A stretch of DNA of 64,000 nt, taken from Eumeta japonica (lineage: Eukaryota; Arthropoda; Insecta; Lepidoptera; Psychidae). The notes below the pieces were generated by a model, which had not been told where the DNA came from, made no database searches, and saw only the letters and a list, made by a program, of their open reading frames with translations. The stretch covers positions 1 through 64,000 of the forward strand of contig BGZK01002115.1 in NCBI GenBank assembly GCA_005406025.1. The letters are read 5' to 3'. Made by a program: the position numbers and the translations under genes. Below are positions 22,274-32,983 of this stretch, piece by piece (position 1 is the first letter of the stretch; each line of letters opens with the position of its first letter).

Positions 22274-23492
22274 GGCCTTATTATTTAAAAGAAATCGTTT
22301 TGTGATTTCGCATGATTTTAAAATTATTTTAATAATTTCCAAGTTGATATTTCGAAATGCTATTTGTCTTTCTATTAACAGTGTTGTTTCTAAAATGAAA
22401 TCACTAAATTATCATAATGAAATTTAATCGCATATTTGAATTCAAAAACCGTTAGTGATTGCGATTTCGCAATTATTCGAAAATAACGCTCTCAAACCGA
22501 AGACTGGTCTATAGCGATTCTCAAGCGATTTACAATTGATTTTCCGTCATTCGTATTTCGTATAAAGTGAATATTTTTTTTTTATGTAAATCGTTAGATT
22601 AAATAAAATCTTTGCACATTAATCGAGGATCTAAGACATTACAATAATATGGTACAGTTGGACTGATCTGATGATGGAGCCAGAAGGTAGGCACAGGAAT
22701 TCCAAAACGGAATAACATATACTAGTCGTGTTTGAGCTTGTCAGAGTTATCTTGAGATGTACTCTCACTATGAGTGGTATTCAGGGTCTGATGATGCAGA
22801 CGCTAGTACTCCATAATGAAACAACGCAGCCTAGCCGTGTTTGGACTTGTTGATATTGTCGTGGAATACACTTTGACCATAATTGGCTTTCAGGGTCTGT
22901 TAATGGAGCTAGAAGTTTGGAAGCTCCATCATCAGACCCTGAAAGTTAATCGTGGTCAAAATACATTCCAGGGCAATTCCAACAAGCACAAATATGGTTA
23001 GGATATATTGTTTCGTTATGATATGTTAATTCCGGTGCCAACCGTCGGGCTCCTTCATCAGACACTGAAAGCCAATTATGGCCAAAGTCCATTTAAAAAA
23101 TTCTATTAAGAATACATACGACTAGGTTACGTTGTTCTATTATGGAGTACTAGTGCTTATGCTTACCTTCCGGCTCCATCATCAAACCCTGAAAATCATT
23201 CATGGTGAGAGTACATCTCAAGACAACTCTAACAAGCTCAAACACGACTAGGATATGTTATTCCGTTATAGAGTTCCTGTGCCTACCTTCTGGCTCCATC
23301 ATCATATTAGTTCAATTATACCATATTATTGTACAGTCAACGGTTCTCGATAAGTGTGCAAAGTTTTAATTTAATCTGACGCTTTAAAGTCACTCAAAAT
23401 TGCGTATAAGAACAACATTTTTTTATACCCAATTTCGACTCGCAAATCGATTCCGAAATCGCGATCGATTTCTACTTTTACGTAATAAGGCC
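22274..23492. mobile_element. 1.2-kb inverted-repeat element built of 120-bp units
   Basis: The outer ends are inverted (GGCCTTATTATTTAAAAG at 22274; CTTTTACGTAATAAGGCC ending at 23492). Inside, both arms carry TTTGCACA-TTAATCGAG-type sequence, ACAATAATATGG and then arrays of a unit of about 115 bp starting CTGATGATGGAGCCAGAAGG. The left arm has two to three units and the right arm three to four, in opposite orientation, meeting near 22928. The same unit occurs as a tandem array at 1660-2065. No protein is encoded. Confidence 0.75.
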
Positions 23493-24270
23493 CCCGGTGC
23501 CCTTTTTGTTTCGATTCCTTCGCTGACCTCGCTTGTTTATTTTTATTAACTGCTAACATATTTCTCATCACTGTATCGGATTTTTAAATAATACCTAAAA
23601 GTTCGTAAAATTAAACACCAAATTATAAATTCATGGTCAAGATAAACAGTATGTAAAAATAAAAATACTATTAAATATTTGATTAACACTTAGGTATTTC
23701 TAAATTCGTTTCGACAAACTCTACATTACCGTTGTACATATATTCTGCTACAATAACATATCTGCAGTAAGGTCCAGTAGTTAGTTTATTTTGTTGGTAA
23801 TCCGAAAATTGATATTGGGACAACTTTTAAAATCAAGAATTACTATGGGAGTATTTTTATTTATAAAACATTATTAGAATACACAGATGAATTGATTTTA
23901 TATCATTGTTTGTACTTAACAGAACCTATTATACATTTTGATCATTAAATTGCTAAAAATCTTAGTAATTAAGTGAAGAGATTCTGAGTGACTATTAACA
24001 AAAACAAATGAAAATATCTAGGTATATAGAATAATTTTACAATAACTCATGAATATATGATAGAATCTCTTGGCTTTTGAAAAATAAAATAGCAATATTT
24101 GAATGTGTAGTAACAATTTCTGTGGTTATAATTATAAATCTATAGTAAAAAGAATGGAAAATATTATTTAAACAGTTAAATGAGTAAAAAAGTATTATAT
24201 GTACTATGTATTTTTACAAGTTTACGAACATGTATATTAACATGTACGTTATAAACCTTATGAGCGACTG

Positions 24271-24276
<6 letters not shown>
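23493..24276. other. AT-rich DNA, no feature recognised
   Basis: No coding or repeat feature could be supported. Confidence 0.5.

Positions 24277-24329
<53 letters not shown>
24277..24329. repeat. (AT)n microsatellite
   Basis: About 50 bp of uninterrupted AT dinucleotides after a short ATACAT lead-in. It is probably length-polymorphic. Confidence 0.95.
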
Positions 24330-24331
<2 letters not shown>

Positions 24332-24789
24332 AATATAAATAATTTAAGTTGATTAAAAATAAAAACATCTTAAATATTACGATCTTCTTATTTAGATTAT
24401 CTTATAACAGATACAATTACGTTTTATTACTTTGTAATTGTAAAAATTAAATAAAAACCAAATTTCAAGACGACAAATTTTATTAATAAAACGATAAAAG
24501 CTAAAAGTTCCTCAAATTACTTTAAATTAAAATTAAATTATAGAATCTCATAACTTATCATATAAAAACTATAGAATCATTATACATTCTCATAAGAATT
24601 AAAAGTTGACGCGTATCACTGAAATCTTTATTTTAATTTTATTTCATATAATATTTATAAACATTAACTAACCTAAAGCTTTATACCCATTTATCGTATT
24701 ATGAACTGCATTTAATGCGAAATGGCAGCTACACCATGTTTTTCAAAGTTATACAGTACCTAATACGTGTACTATACCTAATAAAAAGG
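24330..24789. other. AT-rich DNA, no feature recognised
   Basis: Sequence between the microsatellite and the start of the 215-bp array; nothing supported. Confidence 0.45.
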
Positions 24790-27420
24790 GTGATATGCTG
24801 CCTGTTTGGGTTTTCCCTAAATCACTGATGCTGACTATATTCAAGCAGAACCTTGAAGTCAAACCTGCTTCGAACCAATTTTTGTACTATGCAGTTCCTT
24901 TGAGGCAAAGTAGAAGGATGCATCATGTCTCCAACGTCATGCAATACCTAATAGTAACTATAACAGTCTGCTTGTTTGGCTTTCCTAAAAGACTTCGAAA
25001 CCTAGAGTATTTATAACGTTATTTATAACGTCGGAAATCGTGATTTAGCTTGAACTTCACCTCAGCTGCACTGCAAATTACAAAAAACGCATTGGTCGGA
25101 CGTTACTTTGAAGCTCTAGTTAGATCGAATCAGCATCGCTGAATGCTGCTTACAAAAAAAGGACTTAGAACTGCTATTTTGACCTTAAAATCACTTAGGA
25201 AAATTAAAATTGCAGCCAGCCTATCATTTTTTGATCACTGATTTCTTTCTTCTATTAAGTATTGTTTGACGTTGAAAAACATGATGAAGCTTCTATTTCG
25301 CTTTTAAAGCACTGCATAGTACAAAAAAGTGTTTTAACAAGAATTCACTTTAAAGATACGGTTAGATCGAGTCAGCGTTGCAGTTTTTTTTTGCTTACAA
25401 AAAAAAACTGTAACTAGTCCTACGAATTAGGTCTTGAACTCGATTAGGAAATCTAAACAGGCAGTCTATCATTCCTTGTGTTAGGTACTGTATGACGTTG
25501 ATATATATGATGTAGCTTTAACTTCGCTTAAATGTATTTGATAATACGAAAAATGCATTCGACGCACATTCAATTTCGAAACTTTGTGGAGATCGGGTCA
25601 CCATCACCGAATACCGCTCAAAATAAACACTTTAGTAATACGATTTAGGTCCCGAACTCGCTTAGAAAACCAAAACAGTCTATAATTTTTTGTATTGTTT
25701 GATAGGTGACATTGAAAAGCATTGTGGCATGCACTTCGCTTAAATATAATTCATAATACTAAAAATGCATACGGCGCATATTTAATTTTGAATCTTTGAT
25801 TAGATGGGATCTGCATTGCTGAATACCGCTCAAAATAAAGACTATAGTATTGCGATTTACATCTCGAACTTGCTTAGAAATCCGAACTACCATAGGTATT
25901 GTATAACGTTCCAAAACTTGATGTAGTTTCTGCTTTATCTTAATACACTGCATATTACAAGAATGGGTTTCTAGCAGATATTCCTTGAAAGAAACGATTA
26001 GGTTAATCTAGCATAACTAAATGCTGCTCACAATAAAAGAAGTTAGTACTGCGATTTGGTTCTCGAACTCCCGTAAGAAAACCCAAACAGTCGACCCATC
26101 AGTCCTTCTAATAGATATTGTATAGCGTTGAAAACTTGATTTTGCTTGTTCATATTTTAACTATACTGCAAATACGTAAAATGAGTATGAAACAGATTTG
26201 ACTTTGAAGATTAGATTAGATTGAATCATTGCCGCTGATTACTGCCCACAATAAAGACTTTAGTATAACGATTAAGTCTCGAACACGCTTAGGGTTCCCA
26301 AACAGGCTCCCTATCACTCTTTCTAATGTAATGTAAGACGTTGAAAACCACGATATAGCTTGTACTTCGCATTAAGTTTACTGAAAATCCGTAAAATTCC
26401 TTTTAAGCAATTATGACTTTGAAGCTAGGATAAGCTCGATTCAGCATGAATGAATGCTTTTCACAATAAAAGAGATTAGTACTCTGTTTCAGATCTCGAA
26501 CTCCCTTAAAAAACCCAAACAGTCGGCCAATCACTCCTTCTAATAAATGTTGTATGGCGTTGAAAAACATGATTTAGCTTGTACTTCGCCTTAACTGTAC
26601 TTTGTAATACAAAAATTGCATTCAAAGCAGATTCGATTTTAAACCATTGAATATATGAAGTCAATATGGCTAAATGCTGCTCACCTTAGTACTAAGATTT
26701 AGGTCTCGAACTCGCATAAAAACCCCAAACAGTCTATCACTCCTTTTATTATGTAATATGGGACGTTAGAAAACATGATGTAACTTCAATTTTACGTTGA
26801 TTGTTCTGCAAAAACGTAAAACAATTTTGAAACAGATGTGACATTAAACCTACGATTAGATCGAGTTGGTATCGCTGAATGCTCCTCATAATAAAAGAAG
26901 TCAGTATTGTGATTCAGGTCTTAAACTCGTTTAAAAACCTAAAAAGGCAGCCTGTCACTAATATTAGATTTTGTACGGCGATATGAAAACATGATTTAGA
27001 TCTTACGTCGTTTTTACTGAAATGGATAAAGCGAAAAATTCGTTTAAAAAATTGAATTGACTTTGAAATTATGATAAGATCGAATTGACATTGATGAATG
27101 CTGTTCACAAACAAAAGACCTTAGTGATGCAATTTAGGTTTTGATCTCGCTTGGGTAATGTTAAGAAGCAGCATAACATCGCCTTAAATTCTCTGCATAA
27201 CACAAAAATTAGTTTGTAGCAGATCTTAAGTTAAAAACTCTGATTAGATCGAGTCAAAATGGTTAAATGCTATTAATAACAAAGCCCTTAGTACTGCAAT
27301 TTAGCACTAGATTTCGCTTAGAAAATCCAAACAAGATGCCTATCATTTCTTCTAGTAGGTATTGTATGACGTTGATAAACATGATATAGCTACTTCGTCG
27401 CCTTAAGGTGATTTGAAACG
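24790..27420 (+). repeat. Diverged tandem array, about 215-bp unit, 11-12 copies
   Basis: Units are anchored by variants of GACGTTGAAAAACATGAT followed by TAGCTTGTACTTCGC. Anchors lie near 25027, 25267, 25494, 25708, 25908, 26125, 26337, 26558, 26763, 26976, about 27170 and 27368, giving spacings of roughly 195-240 bp. Shared internal blocks are TTAGATCGAGTCAGCAT, GCTGAATGCTGCTCA, TTAGTACTGCGATTTAGG, TCTCGAACTCGCTTAG and CCCAAACAG. The first unit (24790-25015) is in the opposite orientation, so the array opens head to head. Open frames inside are shadows. A detached unit lies at 30706-30870. I do not recognise the family. Confidence 0.85.
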
Positions 27421-27776
27421 ATTACAAAAAGCTAAAGTGTCGAGAGATGGTGCTGTTCGGATGTATTACAGAATAATGTCAAATTTTGTCCCAAATACTA
27501 CTTTGTGGTCAAACAAACCCAGTTCCACAGAAAGCTATTTCTAAGTTTTTCGTATAAGAGCACAATTTGTTCTAAAATTATGATGTAATTAGAAAAAAAT
27601 ACGGCAAAATTTTATTTGCCTTTCAGACCTTTTGGTTTTGTGCTATTAAAGACAAATACACACATATTCGTGATGACTACAATTGGCGGATATTTAGAAA
27701 GGAGCGGCTTTACGAATAGGCCACACCTTTCTAGGTTAAGACAAATTCTTTGATAAAAATATTTCACCAGGGTACT
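27421..27776. other. No feature recognised
   Basis: Sequence between the 215-bp array and the hAT MITE; nothing supported. Confidence 0.4.
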
Positions 27777-27784
27777 GCATAGCC

Positions 27785-27951
27785 CGGGGCCGGATCTACC
27801 ATATGGCTTTTTGGGTTTCAGCCCAGGGCCCCATGGACTCGAGGGGCCCCCGGCTAAGTTAAGTCAGTCAAAAATGGATGATATGCGAAAAAATAGGTGA
27901 GTCCCTAAGTAGTATTAGCCCAGGGCCCCCTTAACTCACGGTCCGGCCCTG
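27785..27951. mobile_element. 167-bp hAT-type MITE with exact 8-bp target duplication
   Basis: The target GCATAGCC occurs at 27777-27784 and 27952-27959. The ends are CGGGGCCGGATC and GGTCCGGCCCTG, imperfect inverted repeats. The interior is rich in GGGCCC runs and non-coding. The 8-bp duplication and GGCCGGATC-like ends fit a non-autonomous hAT element. Confidence 0.9.
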
Positions 27952-28019
27952 GCATAGCCAGTCGCCTGAAAATTTTATGTTTATTCATGAATATGGTAAA
28001 ATAATATGTATAAAGAATA

Positions 28020-28047
28020 TTGTTTGATGATTCTTCAATCATCAAAC
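28020..28047. repeat. Small hairpin
   Basis: TGTTTGATGATT, a 4-base loop, then AATCATCAAACA. Function unknown. Confidence 0.7.
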
Positions 28048-28229
28048 ATCGAAGAATATTTTTGTGACTTTTCACATAAATCATAACAATAATACACATT
28101 TAGGATTCTCGCATGATATTATAGGAAGATTAAAAAATGGGATAATAATACTGTAATTGAATCAAAGATGTAAATTGTAATCCAATTGTCCTGTGTACAC
28201 ACGGGTGAATCCACGGAGGAAAATCAACC

Positions 28230-29060
28230 GCAATAAATAATATTAATGGTTTGATTCATCTTTAGGGTTTCGTGGGAATTATTAAAACACTTATAGTTCA
28301 ATCAATTAAAAAAAAAAAGTACTGTAATAGAGAATGAAAACAATTGTAAACAAGTGAAAGGATATTGGTGACATTTTTAGCGTTCCGGGAGTATTTATAA
28401 TAAGCCTTAAATTAAACTGATTTTAATTAATCTAACTATAAACATTATGGAAAGCCAATAAAAAAATTCAATACATTTTTAGGGTTCCATGAGATTATAG
28501 AGAACCCTTATAATTTAATCAAATTTAATAAAATTTTAAATCGAGGTAACTAAAAACCAGTATAGAGATATTACAATATAGACATCCCTTATAGTTAAAA
28601 GATTTCAATAAAATTAGTATGGAGATAATTGAAAACCACTAAAAGAATATCCGATACATTTTAAGAGTTCCGTGATACTTTCTAAAAACCCTTTAATTAA
28701 GGCGATTTTAATAAAAATTACTATAGATATGAATGAAACCCATTAAAGAATATCCAATACATTTTTATGATTCCGTGAGAATTACTGAGAACCCTTATAA
28801 TTTTACCAATTTAAATAAAATTTAATATGAAGACAACAAATACCAACGAAAGAATTTTCAACATATCTTTAAATTTCCGTGACAAATACTAAGAATCCTT
28901 AACATTGAGTTGATTTCTATAAAAAATTTGAATGGATATAGCTGAACGTTAGCAAAAGAAGATTCGGTATATTTTTTAGGGCGCTGTGATAATTACTGAG
29001 AATCCATATAGTTGAACAGATTTCACTAAAATTAACACAAATTATTTTAATTAGAAAAAA
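28230..29060 (+). repeat. Diverged tandem array, about 105-bp unit, 7-8 copies
   Basis: Copies of a block like TTTTTAGGGTTCCGTGAGAA followed by TTACTGAGAACCCTTATA recur near 28261, 28376, 28479, 28660, 28763, 28869 and 28974. A partial unit lies near 28580. Other shared parts are TTTCAATAAAATTA and AAAGAATATCCAATACA. The spacing is about 103-115 bp except across the partial copy. It is unrelated in sequence to the 215-bp array just upstream. Confidence 0.8.
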
Positions 29061-30705
29061 AGAATTAGTGGTTAGAGTGGCTTATTGTTCGGTGATGTTC
29101 GGAGATTAATCAGCATTTTTATAATATGATTTGTGTGATTTCTGTCTCAACTGCTATTGAGATAGCTTAAATCAAGCAAGAGGACTACATTGTTTGTAGT
29201 GTTTTATGGTTAAGTTCACAAAAAAATTACTAAAAAGTAAGGGATATGGTCGGACCAGTTTCATTAAATTTTTCAATATTTTAAGCGAATATGTTTCAGA
29301 ATCCCAAGCATGCAAAGCAATGATCGCAAAATACATACCAAATTTATGAACAAAATGAAAATAATAATAATATAAATAATATCAATACAATACCAAAATT
29401 TAATAAAATTTATGCCAAATTCATAAACATTATATATTAATAAATTACACAAAAAAATATAGGGAATTGTGTAACAAATGCAGCTGGGCGAGAATGGAAC
29501 TTAACATTTAAATAAAAAATGATGTCTTTAAATTCTTGTCAAATGCCTGCCAATGGTTACTGACAATGTTTTAAAGAAAAAAATGCAACAAAGCTTATGG
29601 CATATAAGTTTGTTACATTACGAACAGTTTTGAAGACGTGTCTAGCCGGAACCAGCAACAAAATCAGGTATTTCTTAGTATCAGTCAAATGTCTAGGCCG
29701 AAGTGACTTTAATTTAGATAGTGATGACAAAGATTGGAAAATCATTTGAGCATCTATAATACGATCATTTTGTGCATAAAATATTTTGCAAAAATTGTAC
29801 ATAGTAAATTATTTAGGAATCATAACCAAATGTATACCGTTAAATAAAAACTAATAATAACTTAATTGGCTTACGGGATTGTAGTTTATAGAGATTCCTA
29901 AGCGTCTATATAAGTTAATCAAAGTTATCAAATATTTCAGAAGAAAAACAAAATGTGTGCAAGTACTATTATTGTGAAATGTATGTTGCTAAAGGTTGAC
30001 TTACTAAGTGTTATAGACAGCTGCACTCTTAGTGATAATGTGTAATTAAATGTATTGTTTTGATTAATTAGCGTACTTAGGTTAAAAATTATTTTGTGTT
30101 AAATTGTATTTTGGTGTGTGATTAAATAAATAGTTGTCTTATTATTACCCGGTTAGGGATTAGTTGTTAGGAATTACAATTAAATATTTTGCAATGTTTA
30201 CCTATGTGCATATATATTGTTTTATTTGTATATTACAATTTCTTGTTTTATTGAATTTATTGTGTGCATTTCATATTTAATTGTAAATACTAAACTATTG
30301 TGTTGCATGTACGAGTTGCATATAAAATTGTGCCTTGACGGAAGGATTAATGAGAGGCTGAGTACCGTGGCAGTTTACACGGTACAACCTCGAATTGGTG
30401 TACCGAGCGCATGTGGCGTTTATACGTGAAATATGCAAAGTGCATGGCCACGCATCCTCGAATGTAATGTATATAGCTGATATATGCAAGCGGATTTGCC
30501 ATCTATAAATTCCATCGTGATCGAAATCCGTGATATCGTACTGCTTATGAAGCACTAGAGATGTTAACTATACAAATAGAGTATGTTTATCTATTAAATA
30601 ATTCGTTATTGTTACTAATTTTTATGTTTTTTTATTTAAAGAAACGATTTGAGTTTTTAACAATATACGAAGATAAATAAAATCTATTTGCCTTATCTCT
30701 ATTTT
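29061..30705. other. No gene recognised
   Basis: AT-rich sequence. The 81-codon minus-strand frame at 29802-29557 is moderately gene-like in composition but carries no motif I know, and I do not call it. Confidence 0.4.
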
Positions 30706-30870
30706 CGCCACGTGATATAGCTTTTACTTCGCCATAAACGCTCTTAATATTAAAAAAAAATGGGTTAGTAGTAGATTTAATATTGAAGCTATGATTATAT
30801 CGAGTCACCATCTTTGAATCCCGCTCGCGATAAAGACCTTAGTACTACGACTTAGTTATCAAATTGTAAC
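30706..30870 (+). repeat. Orphan copy of the 215-bp unit
   Basis: This segment contains CACGTGATATAGCTTTTACTTCGCC, split here as CACGTGATATAGC and TTTTACTTCGCC. It also has ATATCGAGTCACCAT, CGCGATAAAGACCTTAGTAC and GACTTAGTTATC, the same order as in the array at 24790-27420. It lies 3.3 kb from the end of the array, in the same orientation as its main block. Confidence 0.75.
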
Positions 30871-31185
30871 ATGACAATACTTCCATAAACAATAAATTAA
30901 ACTATAAACTATAAACGGCAGTTATTGCAAGGAACACGTTGTTTTTTATTATACAACCCAATTTTTTTTTTATATTCGAACTACAATCAATACACATTAT
31001 AAAACACTATAGAGAAAAGATCTCCACATTAAAAATAATTGAAAAAATTGGCTTTGAGGGTATTAGCAATGTTGACAGAATACATTTACTGGTCTTTAGA
31101 ATTTTTGCCTGTCTGAATATTTGTGCATTTCTTCACGAATTTTACAAAAACTACAGGACAGAATTTGATGAAATTTGATATGATA

Positions 31186-31440
31186 GTAGTTTATAGCCTG
31201 GAATAATCTAGGATAGCTTTTATTCCGTTTTGCTGCTATTATTTTTACGTTATTTATATTTAAAACAATATCGGAATCTAGGTCAAGAGCAGAATCAAAA
31301 TCAAAAATGAGGCCAAGATTGGAATTGAAAACGGAAACTACATCAGAATTAACAGTTTGACCAGTCGATAGGAAAGATGAAGGAGCTCATTCGATGTCCA
31401 CACGGGCGGAGTCGCGGGTGAAAGTTAGTGTGTGACATTT
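31186..31440 (+). repeat. 3' end of a lepidopteran-type retroelement
   Basis: The sequence ends CACACGGGCGGAGTCGCGGG followed by TGAAAGTTAGTG. This resembles a 3' consensus that I associate with many lepidopteran LINE or SINE copies. Upstream is a non-coding purine-rich stretch. The match is from memory and helps suggest the host order. Confidence 0.5.
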
Positions 31441-32844
31441 AGCATGTTAGAAAAAAAATTAAATCAATCAGAAAGGTTTGTAAAAAATGAGAACAAAATA
31501 AAAAGTAATTTACGTTAAAACATTTAAAATCTATTTCGCTCACGAAAAATGATTTTTATACTAGTGAATTTTTGTCTTTATAGCAATGCTTCTCACATAG
31601 TGTCATGAGACGGCACCCAATAACAAATATAAAACATCGGATCGTGACATTAGACAATATTTTGTTGTTTAACTCTCTCCGAGTTCACTTGATAAAATAA
31701 AACACTGGCCAACAGCATGTTTAGACCATATTCATTACAGGGTTTGAAAGCCAATAGTATAAAGAAATGCATTACAGATGAAAAATGTAGTTACACTTTT
31801 ACCGCACAGAATACCGTGTTTACCGCACAGAATAGTTATAAGCACTATAGTCGCCTACAATTAGCAAAACCAGTAAGTATGTCGACTATTACTATTAAAC
31901 TAGTGTAAACTTATGTGCATCAGCAAAAGAGCGTTGTTAAGAACCGCAGTTTTTCAGCAATAACTCAAAAACATTATATCCGATCATGTGCAGAATATAA
32001 ATCAATGAAATGATTTATTAAGCGTTACATTTGTAATTATTTTTAATATTTTTAGATTAATGTTTTTTTAGACAAACGGTTTAGAAAATAAAGGGGGAGG
32101 GGGACAATTTCTGCTACGAAGAGTGATTTTATTCACTTAATCAGAAAAGTTGCTTAGAAACCTTAAAATGTTTTTAAACGAGGTATCGGAATATGTGCCA
32201 CACACATATATGAGAAAAAAAATCCTGCTTCCATTACATGTATGGAGTGCCCCCCTAGAATAATTTATTTTGGCTATTAACTACTAAAATAAGTAGCGGC
32301 TTATACAAATCATCTACACTGTAAATTTAATTAATACACATTTTGTAGTTTTTAAATAAAATGCATGTGACATACGGAGGGACGGATATGTTGAAAGTAT
32401 AAGTGTTCCGTTTTTGCCGTTTTGGCTCGAAACCCTAAAAAGAATCATCTCGCATCAAATTGAAGGGCAAACATGCATGCTCTGATATTGGTATTTTACA
32501 AAAAAAAATAGATAATATTATACATATTATTGTTTCTATTTCAAATCTTAAAAATTTTCACAAAGTCAACAATGCTGCACTCGTGGTGACAGCGAGAATC
32601 GAAACACCACCACACTATTTAAGGGGTAGAAACCGGTCGAGAATAAAAAAACAGTATGGAAAAAGGTGCTATATATCTATTATCAATTATGGAATTACCA
32701 GCATGCTTGAGCCAAAATCGTTTGTTGCAATTTTTAATGATTTCCATTACGTTGATAAAATTGATAATAATAAACAATAAAGAAAGTGTAAACCCGATGG
32801 ACAAACTACCCATAAATATAAAAAAATATATATTTCTTGATAAT
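31441..32844. other. 3' flank of the RIBC2-like gene, no other feature
   Basis: No additional gene is supported; open frames at 32460-32960 overlap the gene's 3' end by chance. No clear AATAAA signal was found close to the stop on the minus strand. Confidence 0.4.
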
Positions 32845-32983
32845 TTAACGAGTGGTAGTGTTGAACTGTTCGTAAAAAGCTTCAGTAGGCACATTCCTGT
32901 ATAATTCACGATGATAATGCTCCTTTTCTCTTTGCTGCAACGCCAACAGTCGGTTCTCATCCATAACTTGACGCGCCAACTCT
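32845..32983 (-). CDS. RIBC2: RIBC2-like exon 9 (last)
   Basis: 139 bp including the stop TAA. Encodes ELARQVMDENRLLALQQRE, then EAFYEQFNTTTR, the strongly conserved C-terminus of the family. Acceptor ATTACAG. Confidence 0.92.

Noticed and set aside
24790..29060. Possible CRISPR-like periodic repeats
   Set aside because: Units are 105-215 bp, diverged throughout, with no short identical repeat and unique spacers, in a eukaryotic setting.
29557..29802. 81-codon minus-strand frame
   Set aside because: Reasonable composition but no recognisable domain or flanking splice signals; not enough to call.
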